Positions 1-6,701 of a DNA stretch of 41,765 bases are shown one piece after another. The stretch is from JAJACP01 sp964350245. Lineage in GTDB: Bacteria; Chlamydiota; Chlamydiia; Chlamydiales; JAAKFR01. Within the stretch, counting starts at the first letter, position 1. Each line of letters opens with the position of its first letter. The stretch is taken from contig CAYGJC010000017.1 in assembly GCA_964350245.1 (NCBI GenBank), positions 1 to 41,765 on the forward strand, written 5' to 3'. The translations under genes and the position numbers were made by a program. The notes below the pieces were generated by a model, which had not been told where the DNA came from, did not search any database, and saw only the letters and a list, made by a program, of their open reading frames with translations.

Positions 1-30
1 TTTAATTGAAACTAAGATAAATTTTATGTT

Positions 31-807
31 TTATTCATTTATAAATATGTAATTTTTTGATTTGTATCTTTTTAAACCATATTTAAAAAATATAATTGAG
101 AAAATGCAAAACACGAGGGTCGCACAGATGAACACACTATATGATATTAGCCCACCATGCATTGCAGTTGTACGAGGCAGTGTTGCTGTTATCAATAGCG
201 GAGTTAAATAGAGAATCCACTGTTCCCTTCCTCGCAAGGCTCGTCCTACAGGAAAAAGAGACAAGGATAGAATGACTTGTAAAAGGACATATGACAGTTG
301 GCTTCCGCGCGAACTAAAAAATGAAAGAGAGCCTATAAAAATGATCACACTTGCAAATGCAAAGGTTAAGATGAGTGCGCTTGCAAAAGCGCGCAAACCA
401 ATGAAAGGTCCATATAGGCTAGTGATAAAAGCTAGGGTTGCTAAACCCTGTATAATCTCGCCAAACGAAACTAAGTTGGATTTTGAAATGGCAATGAGAA
501 AAAGAACAGAGCGTGGTTTGGCGAGATAGGCTTCTAGTTCTCCATTTTCGATGAGCGTGCCTAATTGATAAAGTCCACCTCCAAAAACATTCAAGAGTCC
601 CCAACTTGTGAGTACCATCCCAGTGGATACCAAATATTCTTTGATAGCAAAGGGATCGTCGCCAACGCTTAAGATTGCAAGGAGGTAGATTCCATATAAA
701 TAGAAGCTATTATTGAGAATAACAGAAATAAGAGATGAGAAAAATTCTAAAGGTCTCTTCAAATGTGCAGACCATTGATTCTTGAAAGTAAGAAGTAATA
801 AACGCAT
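31..807 (-). CDS. ABC-2 type exporter permease, second subunit of the peptide-locus ABC transporter
   Basis: An integral membrane protein of 258 residues with about six hydrophobic segments. It resembles the permeases that pair with another ABC-2 permease and a single ATPase (the COG3694/COG4587/COG4586 trio). The stretch ENGELEAYLAKPRSVL (about residues 88-103) matches the cytoplasmic coupling region of that family, where a G-x-L-x-x-Y-L-x-x-P pattern is typical. The start ATG follows a clear GGAGGG ribosome site and lies only 2 bp after the stop of the other permease, so the two are made together. It is the last gene of the minus-strand operon that begins with the 37-residue peptide. Its likely role is to export the modified peptide or to give self-protection; the substrate is inferred only from position. 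Confidence 0.85.
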   Translation of the reverse strand: MRLLLLTFKNQWSAHLKRPLEFFSSLISVILNNSFYLYGIYLLAILSVGDDPFAIKEYLVSTGMVLTSWGLLNVFGGGLYQLGTLIENGELEAYLAKPRSVLFLIAISKSNLVSFGEIIQGLATLAFITSLYGPFIGLRAFASALILTFAFASVIIFIGSLSFFSSRGSQLSYVLLQVILSLSLFPVGRALRGREQWILYLTPLLITATLPRTTAMHGGLISYSVFICATLVFCIFSIIFFKYGLKRYKSKNYIFINE

Positions 808-809
808 GC

Positions 810-1592
810 TTACCCTCCGAAATTATGGTAGTGATTTCGGGCATGCAGATACATCACTCTACTCACGATAAGTAAGCACACAAGCTGAATAAAAATCCTA
901 AGAATCCAGGTAGTAAGTGACATTTGATAAAATTCCCCTCTAATTGAGAAATAGCAGGGCTGAAATACAAGGTCGGAAAAAGGTGTATTTAGGAAAAGTT
1001 TGTCCCAAGGAGCCGGCAGATCTGATAAAGGGGCTAAAACGCCACCAAAAATAAGAAATAATTTTCCAAAAAGAAGACGAAAAGTTTTAATCGCATAAAA
1101 CCTGACTTGGAAGCAGGTAAAAATGAATGAGTAAAGGGTGTCTAACAGGGACAAAAGAGGAAGTACAGCGATAAAGCGAAGCGAAGCATGAGCGGATAAA
1201 GAGAAGCTTTTGGTAAAAAGAGGCATAATAAGCACATAAAGTGCAAGGTACAGAACTCGACGATATAAAGTTCGACTGAAAATAGATGTCGAAGTATAAA
1301 TGGACCACCATCTGGGCCGAACAAATGAGAGAGAAAAATCTGTGCTGCCACGATCAATAAGTGGCTCACGCAAAGTGGTCATAAAGAGAATCTCAGTCAG
1401 ACCGATATAAGCAAAGAGGGTTATGTTTCCAAATGTGGAGGTGTCGTGATTTAAGCCAAGCCAAAGCTTAGAAAAAATCCAAATAAAGCATGGGTAAAGT
1501 ACAAAACCGGCAATGGTAGTGCTTAAACTCGACTGCTCCTCTTGAATTGAGAAGAGTGCAAACCTGCTATAGAATTTAACAACTCCACTCAT
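810..1592 (-). CDS. ABC-2 type exporter permease, first subunit of the peptide-locus ABC transporter
   Basis: A 260-residue membrane protein with about six hydrophobic segments, resembling the COG4587 partner of a heterodimeric ABC-2 permease. The motif DFSLSFVRPRWWSIY (about residues 84-98) corresponds to the family's G-x-L-x-x-x-L-x-R-P region. Its ATG overlaps the TGA of the ATPase gene (ATGA, 1589-1592), and its stop is 2 bp before the next permease. This spacing implies fixed stoichiometry of one ATPase to two different permeases. The export substrate is not visible from sequence. The neighbouring peptide and modification genes make a small modified peptide the best guess. Confidence 0.85.
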   Translation of the reverse strand: MSGVVKFYSRFALFSIQEEQSSLSTTIAGFVLYPCFIWIFSKLWLGLNHDTSTFGNITLFAYIGLTEILFMTTLREPLIDRGSTDFSLSFVRPRWWSIYTSTSIFSRTLYRRVLYLALYVLIMPLFTKSFSLSAHASLRFIAVLPLLSLLDTLYSFIFTCFQVRFYAIKTFRLLFGKLFLIFGGVLAPLSDLPAPWDKLFLNTPFSDLVFQPCYFSIRGEFYQMSLTTWILRIFIQLVCLLIVSRVMYLHARNHYHNFGG

Positions 1593-2557
1593 TCAATCTG
1601 TTCCTGGGTGTACCATTGAGAGATGATAGATTCGAGGCTGATTTCCTCCACGGAAATGTCGAGGATGTTATCTTTGTAGGCTCCCATAAAGTAATCTATT
1701 GCCGTTGTAGGAGTGATTTTCAAGATGTCTATTTGGAATTTTTTTATGAGTTTTTTATCTTCAAGAATTTGAATTCCCTCTTTGTTTTTAAGTGTTTCTG
1801 TAGTAGCAGGTGTAGCCAACGTTAGTTTAATATTTCTTTTGGATATCAAATTGCCTTTAAGTCCAGGTAGAGGGCCATCATAACCAATCTCTCCCTTGTT
1901 AATCAGAATCGCTCTATCGCACAAAGCCTCAACATCACTTACATCATGGCTAGTGAGTAGTAATGTAGTTTTTTCTTCTTCCTGCCACTGCCTTAGCAGA
2001 TTGCGAAAACGGGCTTTACCCACAACATCTAATCCGATTGTGGGTTCATCTGCTAGAAGGATCGAAGGTCGGTGAATCAAGCTTGCTACGATTTCACAGC
2101 GCATCCGTTCCCCTAAAGATAGAGTATTGGGTGTGGTATCGAGTAGGTGGGAAATTTCAAATAGTTCTGCAAGAGATTGGATGCGTGAAGAGGAGTTTTT
2201 TGTGGAAAGACCATAAATTTCCCCTACCATATTTAGGCCTTGCTGAACAGTCAAAAACATCCACAAATTGCTGCGTGTACCAAATACAAGGCCTAGCTTT
2301 TTGTTTGACTCCATTGTTCCGGCTATGTGGCCGTCAATCCATGAACTTCCAAAAGAGGGTTTTAAAATACCGCACAGGAGCTTGATGGTTGTACTTTTTC
2401 CAGCTCCATTTGGTCCTAAAATAGCAACAGATTCACTATGACCAATCTCAAGATGCAGGTCTTTTACTGCTTCGATGAGTTCTTTTTTGGCAAACCATGA
2501 TTTTTTTTTCCAAAAGTTTTTGGATAAGTTTGTTGCTTTTATAGCGTATGAATTCAT
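1589..2557 (-). CDS. ABC transporter ATP-binding protein (COG4586-like)
   Basis: A 322-residue nucleotide-binding subunit. Walker A GPNGAGKS is at 48-55, the signature LSLGE at 146-150, Walker B ILLADEPT at 166-173 and the H-loop histidine at 204. The signature-to-Walker B stretch, including LSLGERMR and DEPTIGLDVVGK, is typical of ATPases paired with two ABC-2 permeases. At the expected Q-loop (VFGTRSNLW) a threonine, residue 94, stands where I expect glutamine. I chose the ATG at 2557 because it overlaps the preceding TGA as ATGA. A start 36 bases upstream is open but would overlap the ThiF-like gene by 40 bases. The roughly 100-residue tail after the ATPase core is common in this subfamily. 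Confidence 0.9.
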   Translation of the reverse strand: MNSYAIKATNLSKNFWKKKSWFAKKELIEAVKDLHLEIGHSESVAILGPNGAGKSTTIKLLCGILKPSFGSSWIDGHIAGTMESNKKLGLVFGTRSNLWMFLTVQQGLNMVGEIYGLSTKNSSSRIQSLAELFEISHLLDTTPNTLSLGERMRCEIVASLIHRPSILLADEPTIGLDVVGKARFRNLLRQWQEEEKTTLLLTSHDVSDVEALCDRAILINKGEIGYDGPLPGLKGNLISKRNIKLTLATPATTETLKNKEGIQILEDKKLIKKFQIDILKITPTTAIDYFMGAYKDNILDISVEEISLESIISQWYTQEQIE

Positions 2558-3639
2558 CGGCACCCCGAGGGCTGTGACAGGCAAAAATTGCATTCACGAT
2601 CGGACTGGAGAGAAAAAAAACGATTGTTTGCAAAGGAGTGGATATCCAATTGCATAACACCTTTGTAAGTTTGAGGCTCGTCACAACCAGAAAGAAAGCG
2701 CGAAGCTTCAAAAACAGCAAGCGAGCAACAAGTGGCAATGGGTGGTGCAAAGGCCCTTTTTTGGATGTGGGGATTACGCGTATTCGGATCTAGGTTAGAA
2801 TCTTCTGAGAGTGCTTTGATAGCACAAAAGTAGCACGGAGTTTTCTTAGGAATGGTTAGGGGGCCTATCCATGATCCACCGAACGTGAGACAGGGTTTAT
2901 CCATATCTAATGCTGCACGGGCAACAAGTCCTGCTGGGTGCATTACGGCCTTTTCTAGAGGGAGATAACTAAAAGGATTGAGTACGATATCCACATCTTC
3001 CATAATCACGTGCAAATCGGACGATTGCTTCACTTCCAAATGATGCCCAATAAAGTGCACATTTTCATCACATTCGCTGATTTTTTCTTTGCAAGCTTCG
3101 ATCTTAAGTTGGCCTAAGTCTTTTTGATTGTAAAGAATTTGTCGATGCAAATTTGAAATGTCAACAGAATCAAAGTCGATGCCCACAATAGTATGGATCC
3201 CTAATCGGGCAAACAACAGGGCTGCCCAAGATCCATAACCTCCAAGACCTACGATTAAGACTTTACGCGATTGGAGATGCTCATTCATAGCTTCCCCGGA
3301 TACTCCTTGTTTTTCGTAACTTTTAAAAAATCGGATCTGACGATCGTAAAGTGTTTCCTGAGGCTCAATTGCCGATTGTTCCTCTTCAATGAGAAGATCA
3401 TGTGTTTTTAATTTTGCGATTACAGAATGAAGAACATTTTCTTCGACTCTGTATTTTTTTGATAGACTGTCAAGGTCATCCGGGTAACAAATTCCTTTTT
3501 GTAGGTCTTTGATAAAAAGAGGAATAGAGCCATGCTGAGATGTAATGCCAAAGTGTTGTTTTAAAATTGACGAACTCAATTCATAACTTTCATCAGATTG
3601 TTTATGTATCTCAAGGCTAGCGTGCAAGCGTACAATCAT
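2554..3639 (-). CDS. E1/ThiF-like (ubiquitin-activating-fold) protein of a peptide-modification locus
   Basis: A 361-residue protein. Residues 1-90 form a small domain that could be a winged-helix or precursor-binding (RRE-like) module. A Rossmann E1 fold follows: GLGGYGSW at 131-138, D155 and D157, N163-x-x-R166-Q167, and K179. Two CxxC pairs (C269/C272 and C350/C353) should bind structural zinc. E1 homologues such as ThiF and MccB adenylate a C-terminal carboxylate. Here the usual D-x-T-D-N motif after the fifth strand reads VDIVLNPFSYLP (about 216-227), so the magnesium-binding aspartate appears lost; adenylation is doubtful and a scaffold role is possible. The ATG has an AAGGAG site 5 bases upstream and overlaps the preceding gene by 23 bases. 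No YcaO partner is present. Confidence 0.85.
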   Translation of the reverse strand: MIVRLHASLEIHKQSDESYELSSSILKQHFGITSQHGSIPLFIKDLQKGICYPDDLDSLSKKYRVEENVLHSVIAKLKTHDLLIEEEQSAIEPQETLYDRQIRFFKSYEKQGVSGEAMNEHLQSRKVLIVGLGGYGSWAALLFARLGIHTIVGIDFDSVDISNLHRQILYNQKDLGQLKIEACKEKISECDENVHFIGHHLEVKQSSDLHVIMEDVDIVLNPFSYLPLEKAVMHPAGLVARAALDMDKPCLTFGGSWIGPLTIPKKTPCYFCAIKALSEDSNLDPNTRNPHIQKRAFAPPIATCCSLAVFEASRFLSGCDEPQTYKGVMQLDIHSFANNRFFSLQSDRECNFCLSQPSGCR

Positions 3640-4486
3640 AGCACTCCTTTTTCGGTATGATCCCCATCGTAAGGGAATAGATAGGAATGCACTCGCATGG
3701 ATCGATGTTTAAGAATGTACACATAGGGGAGTCTCGCATTGCTGGTGAGGGGAGTCCTCCAACGTTATACTGCACTCCTCTGATAAGCAGTTTCTGTATC
3801 ATCCGGCCTGAGTCAATATACATTTCTCGAAGTGCTTTATTGTAGGGATAGCATTTCATGGCTTTTTGGACATCAATAGACATAAGTATCAAATGGGAGG
3901 CTGTTTGAGATGCAGACATACCACAAAGCAATGCAACTACTTCATCCCGAAAAGATCCTTCCCGAATCAACGAAAGGCCATGTGCCTGTGGATAAAATTG
4001 ATAGATTCCAGGAGGTATGTTTTTTACATTAAAGATCAGAATGTAGTAACGCCATACTTCTGGAAAGAGCTCACCATTGATTTCTTTAAGAAGTAGGGAC
4101 AGGACCGCCAAATCTAAGCTTTTTTCTTGAAATTTTCGATGGGTTTTTCGCTCAAAAAAAGCAGGTATTCGATCGAGCTGTTCTTTTATTGATGACGTAG
4201 GAAGTTGTATGTCAATGATATGAGGTGTTTGAATCGTGGGGTCTGGACGAGCATTGCCTGGGTTAGAAGAAGATAAATAGTAGTCTAGGCATACCTGCCA
4301 CTTTCTTTCCAGCCAGTGTTCCAAGTGCGTACTTGTTTGCTTATCTAGAGATGAATCTTTCTGGTAATTGAGAACAAAATTGGCACAATCCTCGATGTTA
4401 AAATTGCGGACAATATTCTGCAAAAGGCTTCTACAGGTAATGGGAAAATCCTCTGAATCAGAAATGCTTAAGTAGCTAGAGTCCAT
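3617..4486 (-). CDS. SagB-like nitroreductase-fold dehydrogenase (second copy)
   Basis: A 289-residue protein with nitroreductase-family patterns of the SagB/ThcOx group. RKTHRKF (113-119) matches the FMN-contacting R-x-S-x-R-x-F start of the fold. GIYQFYPQAHGLSL (160-173) matches the family's G-x-Y-x-Y-x-P-x-x-H-x-L strand. ALREMYIDSGRMIQ (218-231) matches the long dimer helix. SagB enzymes use FMN to oxidise azolines to azoles or to desaturate peptides. The first 100 residues have no recognised fold. It sits 2 bp behind the larger SagB-like gene, so the two may form a heterodimer. Without a cyclodehydratase its chemistry is open. Confidence 0.75.
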   Translation of the reverse strand: MDSSYLSISDSEDFPITCRSLLQNIVRNFNIEDCANFVLNYQKDSSLDKQTSTHLEHWLERKWQVCLDYYLSSSNPGNARPDPTIQTPHIIDIQLPTSSIKEQLDRIPAFFERKTHRKFQEKSLDLAVLSLLLKEINGELFPEVWRYYILIFNVKNIPPGIYQFYPQAHGLSLIREGSFRDEVVALLCGMSASQTASHLILMSIDVQKAMKCYPYNKALREMYIDSGRMIQKLLIRGVQYNVGGLPSPAMRDSPMCTFLNIDPCECIPIYSLTMGIIPKKECYDCTLAR

Positions 4487-4488
4487 AT

Positions 4489-5541
4489 CTAATCTTTCTT
4501 CCTTATGCTTACAACTGCCATAACGCCTTCTTCAAGATTTGAACTGCCAATTGCTTTCAAAATACTGTTCTTGTTAAATCGTAAACTAACATGTGATTCC
4601 AGACCCAATTCATTACTAATAAGCTCAATAGATGCTATGACATGTCCAACGTCCATGTGCACAGTTCGGAATGTGCGCGGCTCCCGATATCGATACATAT
4701 TTCTTTCAAACACTGACGTAATAATAATAGTACCCAAATGAGAGGCTGGTGGATGATCATAAAATATCTCATCAAATTGAGAGCAAAGAAGGCAAAGCGC
4801 AGTGGGATCACTTTGAATGTGATAAAAACCATTTTCCATGTCAAGAAGATCTGAAGGCACAAAGTATCCTTCTGAAGGATGTCTACTTCCACCCGAAGGG
4901 CTTGTTCGGCGCATCAGGGGAGTGTTTGTCCAGTGACAGGGTTTTTCTCCCGTCTTGCCAAAAACAGAGGCCAGTAAGTACTTGACACTTTCCTCTGTGG
5001 AAAGCTCCTTACCCTCTATAGCAGCTGGAAAAGGGAGGAAATGTCTCTGTTTTACATCGGCATATTTTTTACATCGAAATGTATCGGGTTCGACATCCTG
5101 ATATTTGAGCATTTTTTTTCGATCAATTTCATGCCCCTTTCCCTTTTTTGTGTAGTCAAGAAAAGGAGCATCCCAAGTATAAAAATGGTAATCCGCTGCA
5201 TCATTCCAGTCCGAACGCTTCCACATTTTGATGTTTTTCAGGTGCTTATCCTTTTTGAGTTGATGCGAAAAGAAAATGATTTTTTTTTCAACCAAGCTAG
5301 CGAGCGTGTTTTCGAAAATTTCATTTTTGATTTCTAACTTAGAAGTTAAAAAAAGATATAAGTCATGCTTTGTAATTGGCTTAGCACAGCCTATGGCCAT
5401 AATGACTGCAGCTCTCGGGACGGCATAAGTTGTCTTTTGGGTTTGTTCCTCAATAGCCCATTGCCAATCGGTTCGGGAATTAGGAAATCGAATTTTGATC
5501 GCAATACTTGTTTGATAGCATGTCGAGTCGTCTATTGACAT
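4489..5541 (-). CDS. SagB-like peptide-maturation dehydrogenase (first copy)
   Basis: A 350-residue SagB-type dehydrogenase. RRTSPSGGSRHPSEGYFV (211-228) is the hallmark P-S-x-G-x-x-H-P-x-E motif, followed by GFYHIQSDPTALCLL and then by FERNMYRYREPRTFRTVHMD (278-297), which contacts FMN in relatives. The N-terminal 120 residues look like a winged-helix-type domain and end in YHFYTWDAPFLDY, seen in SagB relatives called putative peptide-maturation dehydrogenases (family recall, not checked). I see no good ribosome binding site before its ATG, unlike the peptide gene 42 bases upstream. The intercistronic hairpin and weak initiation would keep enzyme output below peptide output. Confidence 0.85.
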   Translation of the reverse strand: MSIDDSTCYQTSIAIKIRFPNSRTDWQWAIEEQTQKTTYAVPRAAVIMAIGCAKPITKHDLYLFLTSKLEIKNEIFENTLASLVEKKIIFFSHQLKKDKHLKNIKMWKRSDWNDAADYHFYTWDAPFLDYTKKGKGHEIDRKKMLKYQDVEPDTFRCKKYADVKQRHFLPFPAAIEGKELSTEESVKYLLASVFGKTGEKPCHWTNTPLMRRTSPSGGSRHPSEGYFVPSDLLDMENGFYHIQSDPTALCLLCSQFDEIFYDHPPASHLGTIIITSVFERNMYRYREPRTFRTVHMDVGHVIASIELISNELGLESHVSLRFNKNSILKAIGSSNLEEGVMAVVSIRKKD

Positions 5542-5559
5542 AGAAGTTTGATGCTTAAT

Positions 5560-5578
5560 ATGGGGCCTAAAGCCCCAT
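5560..5578 (-). terminator. Intercistronic hairpin between peptide gene and modification genes
   Basis: A perfect 7-bp stem (ATGGGGC paired with GCCCCAT) with a 5-base loop, placed 5 bases after the peptide stop codon. No U-run follows, so it is probably a leaky terminator or an RNA-stabilising 3' end. Such hairpins commonly raise expression of a small first gene over its downstream enzymes. Confidence 0.6.
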
Positions 5579-5583
5579 CACAT

Positions 5584-5697
5584 TTACTGATCATGCTGTA
5601 ACGTTGGCTGATCAATTCTTTCCAAAACATATATTTCAAAATCTTCAGCGGGTGAATCTTGAAGATTTTGATTTTCTTCTTTACGCCCATTTTCCAT
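5584..5697 (-). CDS. 37-residue candidate precursor peptide
   Basis: A tiny first gene of the operon. AAGGAGG stands 8 bases before the ATG at 5697, the strongest ribosome site in this locus; a longer in-frame reading from 5799 has no such site. The peptide begins MENGRKEENQNLQDSPAED, continues with a hydrophobic-alternating stretch FEIYVLERI (residues 20-28), and ends DQPTLQHDQ. It is acidic with no cysteine, one serine and one threonine, so it is not a typical azole or lanthipeptide substrate. FEIYVLERI could be the strand bound by a recognition domain, leaving the last 8-9 residues as core. Everything about function comes from position before two SagB-like genes, an E1-like gene and an exporter. 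Confidence 0.7.
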   Translation of the reverse strand: MENGRKEENQNLQDSPAEDFEIYVLERIDQPTLQHDQ

Positions 5698-5753
5698 AAA
5701 TGGAACCTCCTTGAATTGATGCGAGCGCTTATTTTTGCGCCTATGCAACGTAC

Positions 5754-5783
5754 GTTTTAGGATTCTTATGATTTTGGAGTCAA
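5754..5783 (-). promoter_or_regulatory. Candidate promoter of the peptide locus
   Basis: On the minus strand, TTGACT (5778-5783) and TAAAAC (5754-5759) are separated by 18 bases. They give a plausible sigma-70-type promoter with a leader of roughly 50 bases before the peptide start. The -10 is only a 4 of 6 match. Confidence 0.35.
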
Positions 5784-5855
5784 TAATTATTCTGATCACG
5801 TGCGCTAACTTGTCTTTGCAAACTTATTCTAAGCAAAGTATGAATAAGAGGACTT

Positions 5856-6701
5856 ATGAAAAGAATTTTGATCCTCTCACTTATTTTCTGTGTGATCGTT
5901 GGGTTGGGCCTCGCTGTCTATTTCTACTTTCGGTTAGAAAACGACTCTAATCGCCTCACACTCTATGGAAATGTCGATGTACGGCAGGTCAACATCAGCT
6001 TCCGCGTCGCCGGACAGGTCGATGAACTCTTGTTTGAAGAAGGTGATTGGGTAGAAAAAGGTAGGCTGATGGCCACCCTCAATCGCACTCCCTACACCAG
6101 CCAGGTAAGCGAAGCCAAAGCCAATCTTCAAGCTGTTGGGGCCAATCTAGCGAATGCTGAAATTCTACTGAAAAGGCGTGAGGAGCTAATCGGAAGTGGT
6201 AGTGTTGCTGTTGAAAACCTAGATGATGCCCTGGCAAGTCGCGATGCGCTTTTAGCCGAATCGGCGTCCGCTGAGGCAGCGTTGGCTGTTGCACAAGACA
6301 ACTTGGCTTTCACAGAGGCATATGCGCCCACCGATGGGATCATCTTGACCCGTATTCGTGAGCCGGGCACGGTTGTCAACCCGGCCGATCCTGTCTACAC
6401 TCTTTCCATCTCTTCACCCATTTGGGTACGTGCCTATGTCTCTGAGCCCGATCTTGGGAAAATCTACTACGGAATGGATGCAGAGGTCACAACAGATACC
6501 AAAGGCGCGCCGATTTATCAAGGTAAGATCGGTTTTATCTCACCTGTTGCCGAATTCACTCCCAAAACTGTAGAAACAACGCAGTTGCGCACCGATCTGG
6601 TCTACCGTTTGCGCATCTATGTAGACAACCCTGACAAGGTTTTAAAACAGGGGATGCCGGTCACTGTAAAACTCGATACAAGCTGGATGAAAAGTGAGTG
6701 A
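5856..6701 (+). CDS. ybhG: HlyD-family membrane-fusion protein (YbhG-like)
   Basis: A periplasmic adaptor of 281 residues anchored by one N-terminal membrane segment (about 4-25). The first half-motif of a biotinyl-lipoyl domain (NISFRVAGQVDELLFEEGDW) is followed by a coiled-coil hairpin (about 80-145), the returning lipoyl half (AYAPTDGIILTRIREPGT) and a beta-barrel. It links the inner-membrane ABC exporter encoded next with an outer-membrane channel. The ATG has GAGG 5 bases upstream. It overlaps the ATPase gene by 8 bases. The order adaptor, double ATPase, permease, permease matches E. coli ybhG-F-S-R, an exporter of cationic or toxic compounds. The substrate here is unknown. Confidence 0.85.
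   Translation: MKRILILSLIFCVIVGLGLAVYFYFRLENDSNRLTLYGNVDVRQVNISFRVAGQVDELLFEEGDWVEKGRLMATLNRTPYTSQVSEAKANLQAVGANLANAEILLKRREELIGSGSVAVENLDDALASRDALLAESASAEAALAVAQDNLAFTEAYAPTDGIILTRIREPGTVVNPADPVYTLSISSPIWVRAYVSEPDLGKIYYGMDAEVTTDTKGAPIYQGKIGFISPVAEFTPKTVETTQLRTDLVYRLRIYVDNPDKVLKQGMPVTVKLDTSWMKSE

Noticed and set aside
272..529. 85-codon plus-strand frame rich in K, R and A
   Set aside because: Antisense shadow of the exporter permease gene.
31..5697. Standard azole (TOMM/streptolysin-like) cluster
   Set aside because: No YcaO gene is present, and the peptide has only one Ser, one Thr and no Cys.
31..5697. Lasso-peptide or lanthipeptide locus
   Set aside because: No transglutaminase-like protease, asparagine-synthetase homologue, LanB, LanC or LanM is present.
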